Shown piece by piece: positions 16,334 through 24,480 of a DNA stretch of 64,000 nt. This DNA is from Acidobacteriota bacterium (GTDB taxonomy: Bacteria > Acidobacteriota > Terriglobia > Terriglobales > SCQP01). Within the stretch, counting starts at the first letter, position 1, and each line of letters begins with the position of its first letter. The notes below the pieces were generated by a model that was not told the origin of the DNA, did not search any database, and was given only the letters and a program-made list of their open reading frames with translations. Made by a program: the position numbers and the translations under genes. The DNA lies in contig DAIDIE010000020.1 in the NCBI GenBank assembly GCA_027459505.1, positions 1 to 64,000 of the forward strand, in the 5' to 3' direction.

Positions 16334-17821
16334 ATGTCAGTTCTGTTGCCGCTCTTGACAGTGTTTGCCGGGCTGCTGCTGATTTATCTGCTGCTGCGCT
16401 TCCAACTGGAGCGGCACAACCGCGCCCTGGTGGCCAGCCTGGAAAAGAACCAGCAGGAGGCGCGGCAGAACCTGCAACAGGTCATCGCTCCCGCGCTGCT
16501 CGACACCGAGCAACGTCTGCGGCAGGAGTTGGGAGAGGGCCTGCATCGTTCGCGTGGCGAGATGGCGGAGGCGTTCTCCCAACTGCGCACAGAAATCAAC
16601 CAGAGCCTGGCCGCGGCGGCGGGCAATACCACCAAGAGCGCCGCGGAACTTCACCAGTTGGTGAACGACCGTCTGGACCGGTTTCAGCGGCAGATTCTGG
16701 ACCTCTCCGAGGCGCTGGGGAAAACCGTACGCGTCTCGATGGGGGAGATGCGGGAAGCTATCGAGAAATCCAGCCAGGCAAGCGAAAACCGCCTCAACCT
16801 GTTGCGCACCACGGTGGAGCAGCGGCTGGAGCAGATGCAGAAGGACAACGCGGAAAAGCTGGAGCAGATGCGCGCCACGGTGGACGACAAGCTGCAAGGC
16901 ATGCTGGAGAAGCGTTTGGGGGAGTCGTTCAGCGCGGTCAGCGAGCGGCTGCAGAAGGTGCACGAGGGACTGGGCGAGATGCAGGCGTTGGCGCAGGGGG
17001 TGGGCGACCTGAAGCGGGTCATGACCAACGTGAAGACGCGTGGCACCTGGGGCGAAGTGCAGCTGGGAACGCTATTGGAAGAGATGCTCAGCCCAAGCCA
17101 GTTCCAGCGCGATGTGAAGATCGGGAAAGGACAGGTCGAGTTCGCCATCAAACTGCCAGGGCGCGGGGATGGCGCCGATGAGAGCGACGTTGTCTACTTG
17201 CCGATTGACTCGAAGTTTCCGATGGAGGACTACCAGCGTCTGATGGCGGCGCAGGAGGCGGCCGATCCCGAAGCCGCCGAGGCGGCGATGAAGGCGCTGG
17301 AGCAGCGGGTGAAGGGCTGCGCGCGCGATATCCGGGACAAATACCTGCAACCGCCACAGACCACCGACTTCGGGCTGATGTTTCTGCCCACCGAGGGTCT
17401 GTATGCGGAAGTCATCCGCCGCACCGGGCTGGCTGAAGGCCTGCAGCGCGAGTTCCGCGTGGTGGTTGCGGGTCCGACCACGCTGACGGCGCTGCTCAAC
17501 AGTTTGCAGATGGGTTTCCGCACGCTGGCTGTACAGAAGCGCTCCAGCGAAGTGTGGAAGATTCTCGGCGCCGCCAAGACCGAGTACGAGAAGTTCGGCG
17601 ACCTCCTGCAACAAGTGAAGAAGAAGCTGGACGAGGCCAGCAACAAGATCGACGACGCCACCCGCAAGGCCCGCACCATCGGCAGCAAACTGCGCCGCGT
17701 GGACGCGCTTCCCGAGGCCGAAGCGCGTACGCTGCTGACGGAAGCCAGCATTGACGACGAGGTGGAGGCCGATCTCAACAGCCTGCTGCCGCGCGCCCGG
17801 GTGGCGCGGGAAGGGGAGTGA
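16334..17821 (+). CDS. rmuC: DNA recombination protein RmuC
   Basis: About 495 residues from ATG at 16334 (an earlier ATG at 16289 is possible). An N-terminal membrane segment (LLPLLTVFAGLLLIYLLLRF) is followed by a long coiled coil of about 200 residues, and then the RmuC nuclease-like domain: NVKTRGTWGEVQLGTLLEEML, LPIDSKFPMEDYQRL, FGLMFLPTEGLYAEV and AGPTTLTALLNSLQMGF. RmuC limits inversions at short inverted repeats; its mechanism is not settled. That fits a genome with many palindromes, though the link is speculative. Confidence 0.9.
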   Translation: MSVLLPLLTVFAGLLLIYLLLRFQLERHNRALVASLEKNQQEARQNLQQVIAPALLDTEQRLRQELGEGLHRSRGEMAEAFSQLRTEINQSLAAAAGNTTKSAAELHQLVNDRLDRFQRQILDLSEALGKTVRVSMGEMREAIEKSSQASENRLNLLRTTVEQRLEQMQKDNAEKLEQMRATVDDKLQGMLEKRLGESFSAVSERLQKVHEGLGEMQALAQGVGDLKRVMTNVKTRGTWGEVQLGTLLEEMLSPSQFQRDVKIGKGQVEFAIKLPGRGDGADESDVVYLPIDSKFPMEDYQRLMAAQEAADPEAAEAAMKALEQRVKGCARDIRDKYLQPPQTTDFGLMFLPTEGLYAEVIRRTGLAEGLQREFRVVVAGPTTLTALLNSLQMGFRTLAVQKRSSEVWKILGAAKTEYEKFGDLLQQVKKKLDEASNKIDDATRKARTIGSKLRRVDALPEAEARTLLTEASIDDEVEADLNSLLPRARVAREGE

Positions 17822-17827
17822 GGCGGT

Positions 17828-17847
17828 GTAGCCAAATCGGCTACAAT
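17828..17847 (+). promoter_or_regulatory. Palindromic operator over a -10 element of the toxin-antitoxin operon
   Basis: GTAGCC-N5-GGCTAC at 17828-17844 overlaps TACAAT (17842-17847), a good -10 box placed about 18 bases before the antitoxin ATG. Type II antitoxins usually repress their own promoter through such palindromes, so this is the likely autoregulation site. Confidence 0.5.
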
Positions 17848-17864
17848 ACTCCTTGGGGGTGGTT

Positions 17865-18152
17865 ATGCGGATGGTTTCTCTGCGCGAATTTCGTGTACGG
17901 GGTGCGCAGGCGCTGAAAGACGTCCCACAGGGCGAAACCGTTGTGCTTTCCGGCCAGGCGGGCCCGGCTTTTTTTCTGGTTCCCGTCATTGGCGATCTTG
18001 CAGTACAAGATCAGGAACTCAAGGCGGCCCTGGCGCTGGCCAGCCTGCGACAGGGTTGGAACCGTGCCGCTGCAAGAGGACTGGACCAATTGCAAGAGCA
18101 CGACATCGAGCGGGAAATCAGGGCGGCGCGGAAACGCCCCCGCCGCAAGTAA
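17865..18152 (+). CDS. Phd/YefM-like antitoxin
   Basis: 95 residues from ATG at 17865, preceded by a GGGGGTGG run; TTG at 17853 is an alternative. The N-terminus MVSLREFRVRGAQALKDVPQGETVVLSGQAGPAFFLVPV has the Phd/YefM pattern: a short strand, a helix, then a beta hairpin that binds DNA. The C-terminal half is charged and helical, as needed to wrap a toxin. Its stop overlaps the start of the PIN toxin by one base. It probably neutralises that toxin and represses the operon. Confidence 0.75.
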   Translation: MRMVSLREFRVRGAQALKDVPQGETVVLSGQAGPAFFLVPVIGDLAVQDQELKAALALASLRQGWNRAAARGLDQLQEHDIEREIRAARKRPRRK

Positions 18153-18559
18153 TGAAGCTGATCGTCATCGACACGAATGTCGTCGTCTCCGCCGCCCTCA
18201 GCGGCAACGCTCCTCCCGCGAAGATTATCACCGCATGCGTGCTACGCAAGCTTCAGCCAGTCACCTGTCCATTGATAACCGCCGAGTACGTTGAAGTGCT
18301 GAGGCGCCCGCGGCTGAAGATTGGCGATACTCCGCCCTTGTGGCTGTCTGTCTTGATTGAGCAGAGTTTACGTCTGGCGAATCCCGGGCGCTGGCCTTTT
18401 GACCTTCCCGACGCCAGCGACGAGGTATTCTTAGCGCTCGCCGCTGAAACAGGCGCCTGGCTGGTGACCGGCAACATCAAGCACTATCCCCCAAACAAGC
18501 GCGCCGGTGTGGTGGTGATTTCGCCCGCCGAGTACGTTCAGCGAGTGGCCCTGGATTAA
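18152..18559 (+). CDS. PIN-domain toxin (VapC-like)
   Basis: 135 residues. PIN-domain acids are visible: LIVIDTNVVVSAAL (first Asp), EYVEVLRRP (Glu), LPDASDEVFLALAAE (two Asp), and a late residue near WLVTGNIKHY. The TGN..HYP block identifies the subgroup of putative PIN toxins (COG1569). PIN toxins are Mg-dependent RNases that cut tRNA or mRNA. Translated with the upstream antitoxin through TAATG. Confidence 0.85.
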   Translation: MKLIVIDTNVVVSAALSGNAPPAKIITACVLRKLQPVTCPLITAEYVEVLRRPRLKIGDTPPLWLSVLIEQSLRLANPGRWPFDLPDASDEVFLALAAETGAWLVTGNIKHYPPNKRAGVVVISPAEYVQRVALD

Positions 18560-18695
18560 ACTGGCCCACGGATGGAGGCAACGCTGCCAGGATTGGCGTT
18601 GAGAGGGTTGGCCTGGTGCGCCGATGGCTGGCCCTCATTGGCCCCCTGAGTGGCCCAAGCGAAGTTCCTCTCCACGGGGCGGTGACTTTTGTGCG

Positions 18696-19430
18696 CTACT
18701 CGGAATCCAGTGCGACTGGGTCTTGCTTCGCATCCACATGGGGCCGGATATCGGCAAACCATTCCTTCAGCCGCGCCGGTGCCACGCCGCAATAGTACGC
18801 GAACTGAAGGACAAAGACGCGCAGCACGGTGCGCCAGACGCCATGGCGCAGGAAGCGGCGCGCGTTCAGGGTGAGAGGCGAGCGGACGGCGGCAAAGCGT
18901 CCCTGTGCTTTGATGCGGTGAACGAGTTCGTAGTCCTCAAACAGAGGCCAGGCGGGAAAGCCCTGGACCTTGTGGAACAGCTCGCGGCGGACAAAAATCC
19001 CCTGGTCGCCAAAGCAGCGGCGCAATAAGACGAGGCGCGTGTTCATTCCCCACGCCAGGAAATGGAGAGAGCGTGGCCGCGCTTCCGCAAAGCGCACGAA
19101 GAAGGCGCCTCCGGCGCTGTGTGGGTCGCGCAAAGCGGCGGTGATTTGCGCTCCGGCGTCCGGCGGAAGTTCGCAATCGGCGTGAAGGAAGACCAGCACA
19201 CCGGCATCCCCGGCAAGCGCGGCGCCAGCGTTTTGTTGGGGACCTTTGCCACGGGCATGGGTTACGACGGCAATCCCCGGGTCACTGGCAAGCCATTCCA
19301 AGCTGCCGTCGGTGCTGCCGCCGTCCGCGGCGATGATGCGCGCTCCGGGAATAGAGCGCCGAATCGAGGCGATACAGGCGGGCAGATTCGGCCGTTCATT
19401 CAGAACGGGCACAATGACGGCAATGTTCAT
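18696..19430 (-). CDS. Glycosyltransferase, TIGR04283 type (arsenosugar-associated)
   Basis: 244 residues, GT2 fold: IAVIVPVLNERPNLPACIASI, IIAADGGSTDGSLEWLA, GKGPQQNAGAALA, and VLVFLHADCELPPDA with HAD as the metal site. FGDQGIFVRRELFHKVQGFP then LFEDYELVHRIK is the acceptor side typical of TIGR04283. This family is named for its link to arsenosugar synthesis next to ArsM and ArsS. It is the last gene of the operon, overlapping the previous gene by 4 nt. The donor sugar and acceptor are unknown; addition of a ribose aglycone or a sugar to an arsenic nucleoside is inferred from context. Confidence 0.82.
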   Translation of the reverse strand: MNIAVIVPVLNERPNLPACIASIRRSIPGARIIAADGGSTDGSLEWLASDPGIAVVTHARGKGPQQNAGAALAGDAGVLVFLHADCELPPDAGAQITAALRDPHSAGGAFFVRFAEARPRSLHFLAWGMNTRLVLLRRCFGDQGIFVRRELFHKVQGFPAWPLFEDYELVHRIKAQGRFAAVRSPLTLNARRFLRHGVWRTVLRVFVLQFAYYCGVAPARLKEWFADIRPHVDAKQDPVALDSE

Positions 19431-20095
19431 GGCCGCTCCCCGGCGGAAGGGAATAGTTGCTCCATGAGCGCGGCCAGATGGGGAGCGCAGGCGCGACCGC
19501 CGCCAAGCAGGAGACGGGCACGTTGCAAGTCTTCCGCCGTATCCACGTCGAACCAGGGCGCCAGGGCGGCGGTGTTCATTTTGTGGCGGCGCAGTGCCGC
19601 AAGCGTTTCATTGCAGGTTTCCGGATGACTCCAGGCGATTCCCTGGAGCAATCCGCGAGGGCACGAGCGCAGACCCAGGAGCCAAAAGCCCCCATCCGCT
19701 GCCGGTCCGATCACCGCATCGGCGCAGGCGAGCGCCGCTACGGCGCTCTCAATCCGTTCCGGAGAGAGGGCGAAGGTGTCGGCGCCAATGGCGAGCGCGA
19801 TGGGCGTGGTCCGCAGGGCATGTTGCAGGGTTGCCTCGATGCGTGTTCCAAGATCCCCTTGTGGCTGATGAAACTGGGCCAGCTCTGGCATCGCTTCCGA
19901 TGGAAACGGGCCGGAGGTGGAGAGCAGGACCCGGCAGTCGGGCGCCGCGCTGGCGGCGGCTACGGCGTCGGCGATCAGGGCGCGCGCGACCAAAGCGGCA
20001 TTTTTGTCCCCGAGATGGGGAATCAGACGCGTCTTGGCGGCGCCCGCGATGGGCGGTTTGGCGAAAATGCAGATGGTGGTGCGAGCGGTAGTCAT
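19427..20095 (-). CDS. Nucleotidyl/glycosyltransferase, TIGR04282 type (arsenosugar-associated)
   Basis: 222 residues from ATG at 20095; the longer open frame to 20518 is antisense to the flavoprotein gene. ICIFAKPPIAGAAKTRLIPHLG is the TIGR04282/CofC-like start. IALAIGADTFALSP and DAVIGPAADGGFWLLGLR follow, and WFDVDTAEDLQRA is at the end. Members are DUF2064 proteins with a GT-A fold, annotated as arsenosugar-associated transferases. In many genomes TIGR04282 and TIGR04283 are adjacent, as here, with a 4-nt overlap. The canonical position in GADTP is F here. The reaction has not been proven in any family member I can name. Confidence 0.82.
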   Translation of the reverse strand: MTTARTTICIFAKPPIAGAAKTRLIPHLGDKNAALVARALIADAVAAASAAPDCRVLLSTSGPFPSEAMPELAQFHQPQGDLGTRIEATLQHALRTTPIALAIGADTFALSPERIESAVAALACADAVIGPAADGGFWLLGLRSCPRGLLQGIAWSHPETCNETLAALRRHKMNTAALAPWFDVDTAEDLQRARLLLGGGRACAPHLAALMEQLFPSAGERP

Positions 20096-20115
20096 TGGCT
20101 GTTCACCTCCGCTTG

Positions 20116-21651
20116 CTATCCGCGCCGCCATGAGAAGTAGCGCCGCAGCAGCGGTTTCATCCACGGGCGCAAGCGCGATTGCAAATGCTGATCGGCGGCG
20201 CGCTTGAATGCTTCCGCCACCGTCGGGTATGGGTGAATGACGGCGCTCAGATCGCCGACTGTCAGGTCCTGTTGGATGGCCAGCACCATCTCCGCGATTG
20301 CTTCGCCGGCGCTGGTAGAGACAAAGCTTGCGCCAGCCACACGCCCGCCGCGGCGCTCGACGTGAATGCGGGCAAAGCCTTCGCTGTTTCCGTCCAGGAT
20401 GGCGCGGTCCGTGTCCTTCAGATCCTTGGTGTAGGTCAGGTAACGGCGGGGACTTGCCTGGACATCGCCGGCGGTAATTCCAGCGTGCGCGATCTCCGGA
20501 TCGGTGTAGGTACACCACGGGATCACCAGATTGCTGACGCGCCTGCGCGCGCCAAAGAGCGCGTTCTGCACGACCAAGCGGGCCATGGCCTCGGCCGCAT
20601 GGGTGAACTGGAAGCGGGAACAGACGTCTCCGGCGGCAAAGATGGAGTGATTATGCGTTCGCAGCCGGTCGTCGACGAGCACTCCGCGAGCATCGGCGCG
20701 CACTCCGGCGGCCGCTAAGTTCAGTGCGTCGAGATTTGGTTTGCGGCCCGCGGCAATCAGAATCCGGTCGCAGGCAAGCCGTTGCTCGCCGGCGCCGCTC
20801 TTGACCGTCAACAGCTTTCCGGCGGTATGCTCCCCTTGGTTGCCCAAAACGGCAATGGGAGTGGCGTTGAGGAGAACCTGGATTCCTTCTTCCTGGAAAC
20901 GGCGCAACAGGATTGCGGAGGCATCCGGGTCATCCCTGGGAAGCAGGCGCGCTCCACGCGTGACGATCGTGACCTCGCTGCCAAGGCGGCGGAACGCCTG
21001 ACCCAGTTCGCAACCAATGGGGCCGCCGCCAATCACGACCAGATGTCTGGGGAGGCGTTCCAGGGAGAAAACCGTCTCGTTGGTGAGGTAGCCGGTCTCC
21101 TGGAGATGGGCAATCTCCGGAATCGCGGGGCTGGTTCCGGTGGCGATGACGGCTTTGTGGAACTGCAGCTTCTGGTCGTTGATCCGCAGGCAGTTCCGGT
21201 TCTCAAAGCGCGCTTCTCCGAAGAAAACATCGGCGCCGAAGCCCTGGAAGCGTTTGGCGGAATCGTTGGCGGCGATCTGGGCGCGCAGGCGTTCCAGGCG
21301 ATCGACGACGCGGAGGTAGTCGGTGGCCGGGCTTGCCGAGGTAATGCCGTAGCGCGCGGCGTCGCGGACAGCGGCGGCGGCGCGTGCGGAGGCCAGCAAC
21401 GCTTTGGAGGGAACGCAGCCGTAGTTGGTGCAATCGCCACCCAGGAAATGCGATTCGATCAGTGCCACGCGCGCTCCCAGCATGCCGGCCGCCGCGGCGG
21501 TGACAAGGCCAGCCGTGCCTCCTCCAATCACGACCAGGTTGTATTTTCCTTTGGCAACGGGGTTGACCCAACCGTGCGGGTGCAGATGGTTTTCCCGGAT
21601 TTCCCGCCAGAGACTATCTCTTTCAGGGATTGCGGAGGTGGTGGAGCTCAT
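20116..21651 (-). CDS. MerA-like FAD/NAD(P)-dependent disulfide oxidoreductase
   Basis: 511 residues. FAD site GGGTAGLVTAAAAGML near residue 42, redox cysteines in GGDCTNYGCVPSKALL (CxxxxC), NAD(P) site VVIGGGPIGCELGQAF, second FAD motif IFAAGDVCSRF and a dimerisation domain with VIHPYPTVAEAFK. It lacks an N-terminal HMA domain and the C-terminal vicinal cysteines of true mercuric reductase, so Hg(II) is unlikely to be the substrate. Such proteins commonly sit beside TVP38 genes, as here (4-nt overlap). In this operon a role in redox of arsenic or thiols is plausible but inferred. The C-terminus ends in a basic amphipathic stretch. Confidence 0.8.
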   Translation of the reverse strand: MSSTTSAIPERDSLWREIRENHLHPHGWVNPVAKGKYNLVVIGGGTAGLVTAAAAGMLGARVALIESHFLGGDCTNYGCVPSKALLASARAAAAVRDAARYGITSASPATDYLRVVDRLERLRAQIAANDSAKRFQGFGADVFFGEARFENRNCLRINDQKLQFHKAVIATGTSPAIPEIAHLQETGYLTNETVFSLERLPRHLVVIGGGPIGCELGQAFRRLGSEVTIVTRGARLLPRDDPDASAILLRRFQEEGIQVLLNATPIAVLGNQGEHTAGKLLTVKSGAGEQRLACDRILIAAGRKPNLDALNLAAAGVRADARGVLVDDRLRTHNHSIFAAGDVCSRFQFTHAAEAMARLVVQNALFGARRRVSNLVIPWCTYTDPEIAHAGITAGDVQASPRRYLTYTKDLKDTDRAILDGNSEGFARIHVERRGGRVAGASFVSTSAGEAIAEMVLAIQQDLTVGDLSAVIHPYPTVAEAFKRAADQHLQSRLRPWMKPLLRRYFSWRRG

Positions 21652-22307
21652 GCGGGCCTCTCAGAGATGTTCAATCCTTGTTCCCGCAGGGCCTTGCGCG
21701 CACCGCGCCGCACGATCCAGAAAAGGGCGATCAACACCGCCGCACCGGGAACAAAAAGCCAGGGCCGCCAGGAAGCTCCCGGACCGGGAGTGGCTTTGCT
21801 CAACGCGCCAAGCCGAAGCAGGGAACCGAAGTACACGTACAAAATAGTTGCGGGCAGCATGCCGACCCACGAAGCAAAGAAATAGTCGCGGAAGCGAACC
21901 CCAGTTAACCCCAGTGCGTAGTTTAATGGCGCAAATGGCAAGAAAACCGGATCAAGGCGCATCAGCAAAATCACCCGGAAGCCGTCGCTCGCAATGGCGT
22001 GGTCCAAAACCCGCAGCTTCTCCCGGCGCAGAAGCCGGTGTTCCAGGCGCTCACGGCCCAGGCGGCGCGCCAGCCAGAATGCCAGTGACGCGCCGATGAG
22101 GCTGCCCGGCATAACGATGAATACGCCGTAGAGGGGACCATAAATACTTCCCGCGCCCAGCGACAGAATTGTTCCTGGCACCAGAAAGACCGTTGCAGCG
22201 GCGTAAACAAGCGCATAGGTAACTCCGCCCCATGGCCCCAGCGCGCGAACCGCGAAGAATACCCGCACCAGGTGCAGCCGCCAGGAGAGGAGGAGAAGGC
22301 CGGTCAT
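21648..22307 (-). CDS. TVP38/TMEM64 (VTT-domain) membrane protein
   Basis: 219 residues with about five membrane segments. The VTT core is visible: VFLVPGTILSLGAGSIYGPLYG, then GSLIGASLAFWLARRLGRE, and LRLDPVFLPFAPLNYALGLT followed by RFRDYFFASWVGMLPATILYVYFGS. VTT proteins include DedA, lipid scramblases and metal-tolerance factors. It overlaps the MerA-like gene (ATGA) and the PiT gene. TVP38 plus a MerA-like flavoprotein is a recurrent pair, sometimes fused, with unknown transport substrate. Confidence 0.85.
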   Translation of the reverse strand: MTGLLLLSWRLHLVRVFFAVRALGPWGGVTYALVYAAATVFLVPGTILSLGAGSIYGPLYGVFIVMPGSLIGASLAFWLARRLGRERLEHRLLRREKLRVLDHAIASDGFRVILLMRLDPVFLPFAPLNYALGLTGVRFRDYFFASWVGMLPATILYVYFGSLLRLGALSKATPGPGASWRPWLFVPGAAVLIALFWIVRRGARKALREQGLNISERPA

Positions 22308-23464
22308 ACCACCCCCGCAAACAGGGACGCAAGGTGGGGCGCGGCTAGGCGGAGGATCAGGTAGGACCCGATTCCAAGCAGAGCCGCCAATGGGAGGGTG
22401 ACAAGCCAGGCGAGCAGGATGTTGCTGATCGCTCGCCGGTCCACTTGTTTGCCCTGACCCAATGCCAGTCCCATGATGGCTCCCGAGGCGACATGCGTTG
22501 TCGACATCGGTAAGCCGAGGGCCGCTCCCGGTCCAACCAGTGCGGCGGTGACGAAATTAGCGGCAAAGCCCTCCTGATGCGTCATTGGCGTGATGCCGAG
22601 AGCCAAAAACCGCGTGACCCTTCGTCCCGCGATCCAACTGCCCAGAACGATTCCTCCCGCCACTGCCAGATCCAAGGGAATCTGCTCGACCCTGCCTTTC
22701 GCAATCACGGCGGCAGCCAAGAGAAGGGCGACCATCTTGGGGCTATCGTTAAGTCCTCGCGCGAAACTGGTGGCCGCGCTGGTAAGCCAGTGCAAGTGAT
22801 TGATCGAAAGCCGCAGCGTCGAATCCGGCGCCACGGCGCCGGGTTCACAGCTTTCCAGATGCAATACCGGTGCTAGTGTACGCTCCGCGGTGGCCGCCAA
22901 AGCCGCCCCTGCGGCGATCGCACTAGCCCCGGCCAGGTATTCGTTTTCAACCCGCACACAAAGGCAATTGGAGTTGGCGGCCGGAAATTTGCTGAGAAGC
23001 TTTACAAAGACGGCCGTCAGGCAAAGGGCCGCCACCGGGCTCAACAAGAGGGGCAACAAAAGCGATCGCGCCATCACTACCCAGCGCACGCCCGCAAAGC
23101 CATAGGCCAGAATTCCGACTCCGGAAATGGCCCCAATAATCGCATGGGTGGTCGAAACCGGCCAGCTTTTCCAGGTGGACAGCGCCACCCAAAGCATGGC
23201 GCCGGCGATGGTTGCGGCGGCCGCGGTCAGGGCCGGGTGCACCCCTGCCGCGAACAGACCGCTTCCAAACGCCTTCAGCATGGCCTTGGCTACGATTGCG
23301 GAGGCGAGGCTTCCCAGACCAGTCCAGAGCACGCCCCATTGCACCGCCCGGGAAAGATTGCAGACCCCGCTGCCGGCAAGCGTGGCGACCCCTTTTGAGA
23401 CGTCGTTAGAACCATTGGCGAAGGCGATGGCCACGCCGAGAAGAAGGATTGCGGCTAGCGTCAC
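22304..23464 (-). CDS. PiT-family inorganic phosphate (arsenate?) transporter
   Basis: 386 residues from GTG at 23464, which overlaps the arsS stop (GTGA) with GGAGG nine bases upstream. It has ten or so membrane segments and the two inverted PiT signatures: AFANGSNDVSKGVATLAGSG near the start and the late LNDSPKMVALLLAAAV, plus two copies of the STTH block (WPVSTTHAIIGAISG and LPMSTTHVASGAIMG). PiT permeases import metal-phosphate with H+ and also carry arsenate. In an arsenosugar operon its likely role is arsenate or phosphate import, or phosphate supply that limits arsenic toxicity. This is inference. Confidence 0.88.
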   Translation of the reverse strand: MTLAAILLLGVAIAFANGSNDVSKGVATLAGSGVCNLSRAVQWGVLWTGLGSLASAIVAKAMLKAFGSGLFAAGVHPALTAAAATIAGAMLWVALSTWKSWPVSTTHAIIGAISGVGILAYGFAGVRWVVMARSLLLPLLLSPVAALCLTAVFVKLLSKFPAANSNCLCVRVENEYLAGASAIAAGAALAATAERTLAPVLHLESCEPGAVAPDSTLRLSINHLHWLTSAATSFARGLNDSPKMVALLLAAAVIAKGRVEQIPLDLAVAGGIVLGSWIAGRRVTRFLALGITPMTHQEGFAANFVTAALVGPGAALGLPMSTTHVASGAIMGLALGQGKQVDRRAISNILLAWLVTLPLAALLGIGSYLILRLAAPHLASLFAGVV

Positions 23465-24480
23465 AGCAGGCTTCCTCCGCAACTGGATCCCGCTCCCGCG
23501 GTGCAGCCGAAGCAGTGCGCCCCGGTGGCGATGTGGCGGTGGGCAAGCTCTTCAAAGGAGTCGATGTTCCAGAGGTTGAGGGGTTCGCCGCCGTCTCCCG
23601 CGGACTCCGTTGCCTGGCCCATGGCGGCGCGGAGCTCCATGCCCAGCATCTGGTTGAAGTCGCAGTCGTACAGGCGCCCATCCCATCCGACACTCACCAG
23701 CGAACGGCACATCAGTTGTGGAACCGTTGCGGAATTGAAGCTGCGCGCCAGCAGCAATTGGTATTCCTCAGTTCGCCCGCTTTGCGCCAGCGCCGCCGCG
23801 AAACGGCTGATGGGCATGTTGGTCAAGGTGAAGAGGTGGTTGAACTCGATACCGAATTCGGCGGCCAGGTGACGTTTGTAGTCGCTCTCCAGCGCCGTTT
23901 GCGGGGGCGGCAGCGTGGGTCCGAGCGGGTTGTAAACCAGGTGAAGCAGGAGAGCGCTGCCGGGCCGGCCAAATCCGGCGGCGTTGAGCTCATGCAGGGC
24001 CTGGATGCTCTTCTCAAAAACGCCGCGTCCGCGTTGCTGGTCAACGTTCCCGGCGGTGTAGCAGGGAAGACTGGCGATGATTTCAACGGCGTTTGCCGCG
24101 AGAAAATCCACCAGGTCTTCCTGTCCGGGTTCCAGCAGTACGGTGAGGTTACAGCGGTCCACCACATGCCGTCCCCAGCGCCGTGCCTGGAGCACCAGGC
24201 GGCGGAAGTTGGGGTTCAATTCGGGCGCCCCGCCGGTGATATCCACGCTAGCAATGGTGGGGCTGCACCGCAATAGCTCCAACACGCGCTCGGCAACGTG
24301 CGCCTGCATGCGCTCGGTACGTTTCGGTCCGGCTTCCACGTGACAATGCTGACAGGCCTGATTGCAAAGCTTCCCCACATTTACTTGCAGCGTGGTGACG
24401 GCGTCACGGCAGAGCGGTCTGAGCCTATGGCTCTGTAATGCGCTATCGAAGTCCAGCAGAACGGGGAGGGAGGTGGTCAT
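23461..24480 (-). CDS. arsS: Arsenosugar biosynthesis radical SAM protein ArsS
   Basis: 339 residues. The 4Fe-4S cluster motif CNQACQHCHVEAGPKRTE (CxxxCxxC) is near residue 35. DITGGAPELNPNF is the SAM-binding GGE-like region, RCNLTVLLEPGQEDL and SLPCYTAGNVDQQRG follow. The C-terminal domain is Cys-rich: MCRSLVSVGWDGRLYDCDFNQML and HCFGCTAGAGSSCGG, as in TIGR04167. In Synechocystis ArsS works after ArsM to attach the 5'-deoxyadenosyl group to dimethylarsenite. It shares a TGATG junction with arsM, so the two are translationally coupled. Confidence 0.92.
   Translation of the reverse strand: MTTSLPVLLDFDSALQSHRLRPLCRDAVTTLQVNVGKLCNQACQHCHVEAGPKRTERMQAHVAERVLELLRCSPTIASVDITGGAPELNPNFRRLVLQARRWGRHVVDRCNLTVLLEPGQEDLVDFLAANAVEIIASLPCYTAGNVDQQRGRGVFEKSIQALHELNAAGFGRPGSALLLHLVYNPLGPTLPPPQTALESDYKRHLAAEFGIEFNHLFTLTNMPISRFAAALAQSGRTEEYQLLLARSFNSATVPQLMCRSLVSVGWDGRLYDCDFNQMLGMELRAAMGQATESAGDGGEPLNLWNIDSFEELAHRHIATGAHCFGCTAGAGSSCGGSLL

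Noticed and set aside
20116-21651. True mercuric reductase
   Set aside because: No HMA domain and no C-terminal vicinal cysteines; the context is TVP38 and arsenosugar genes.
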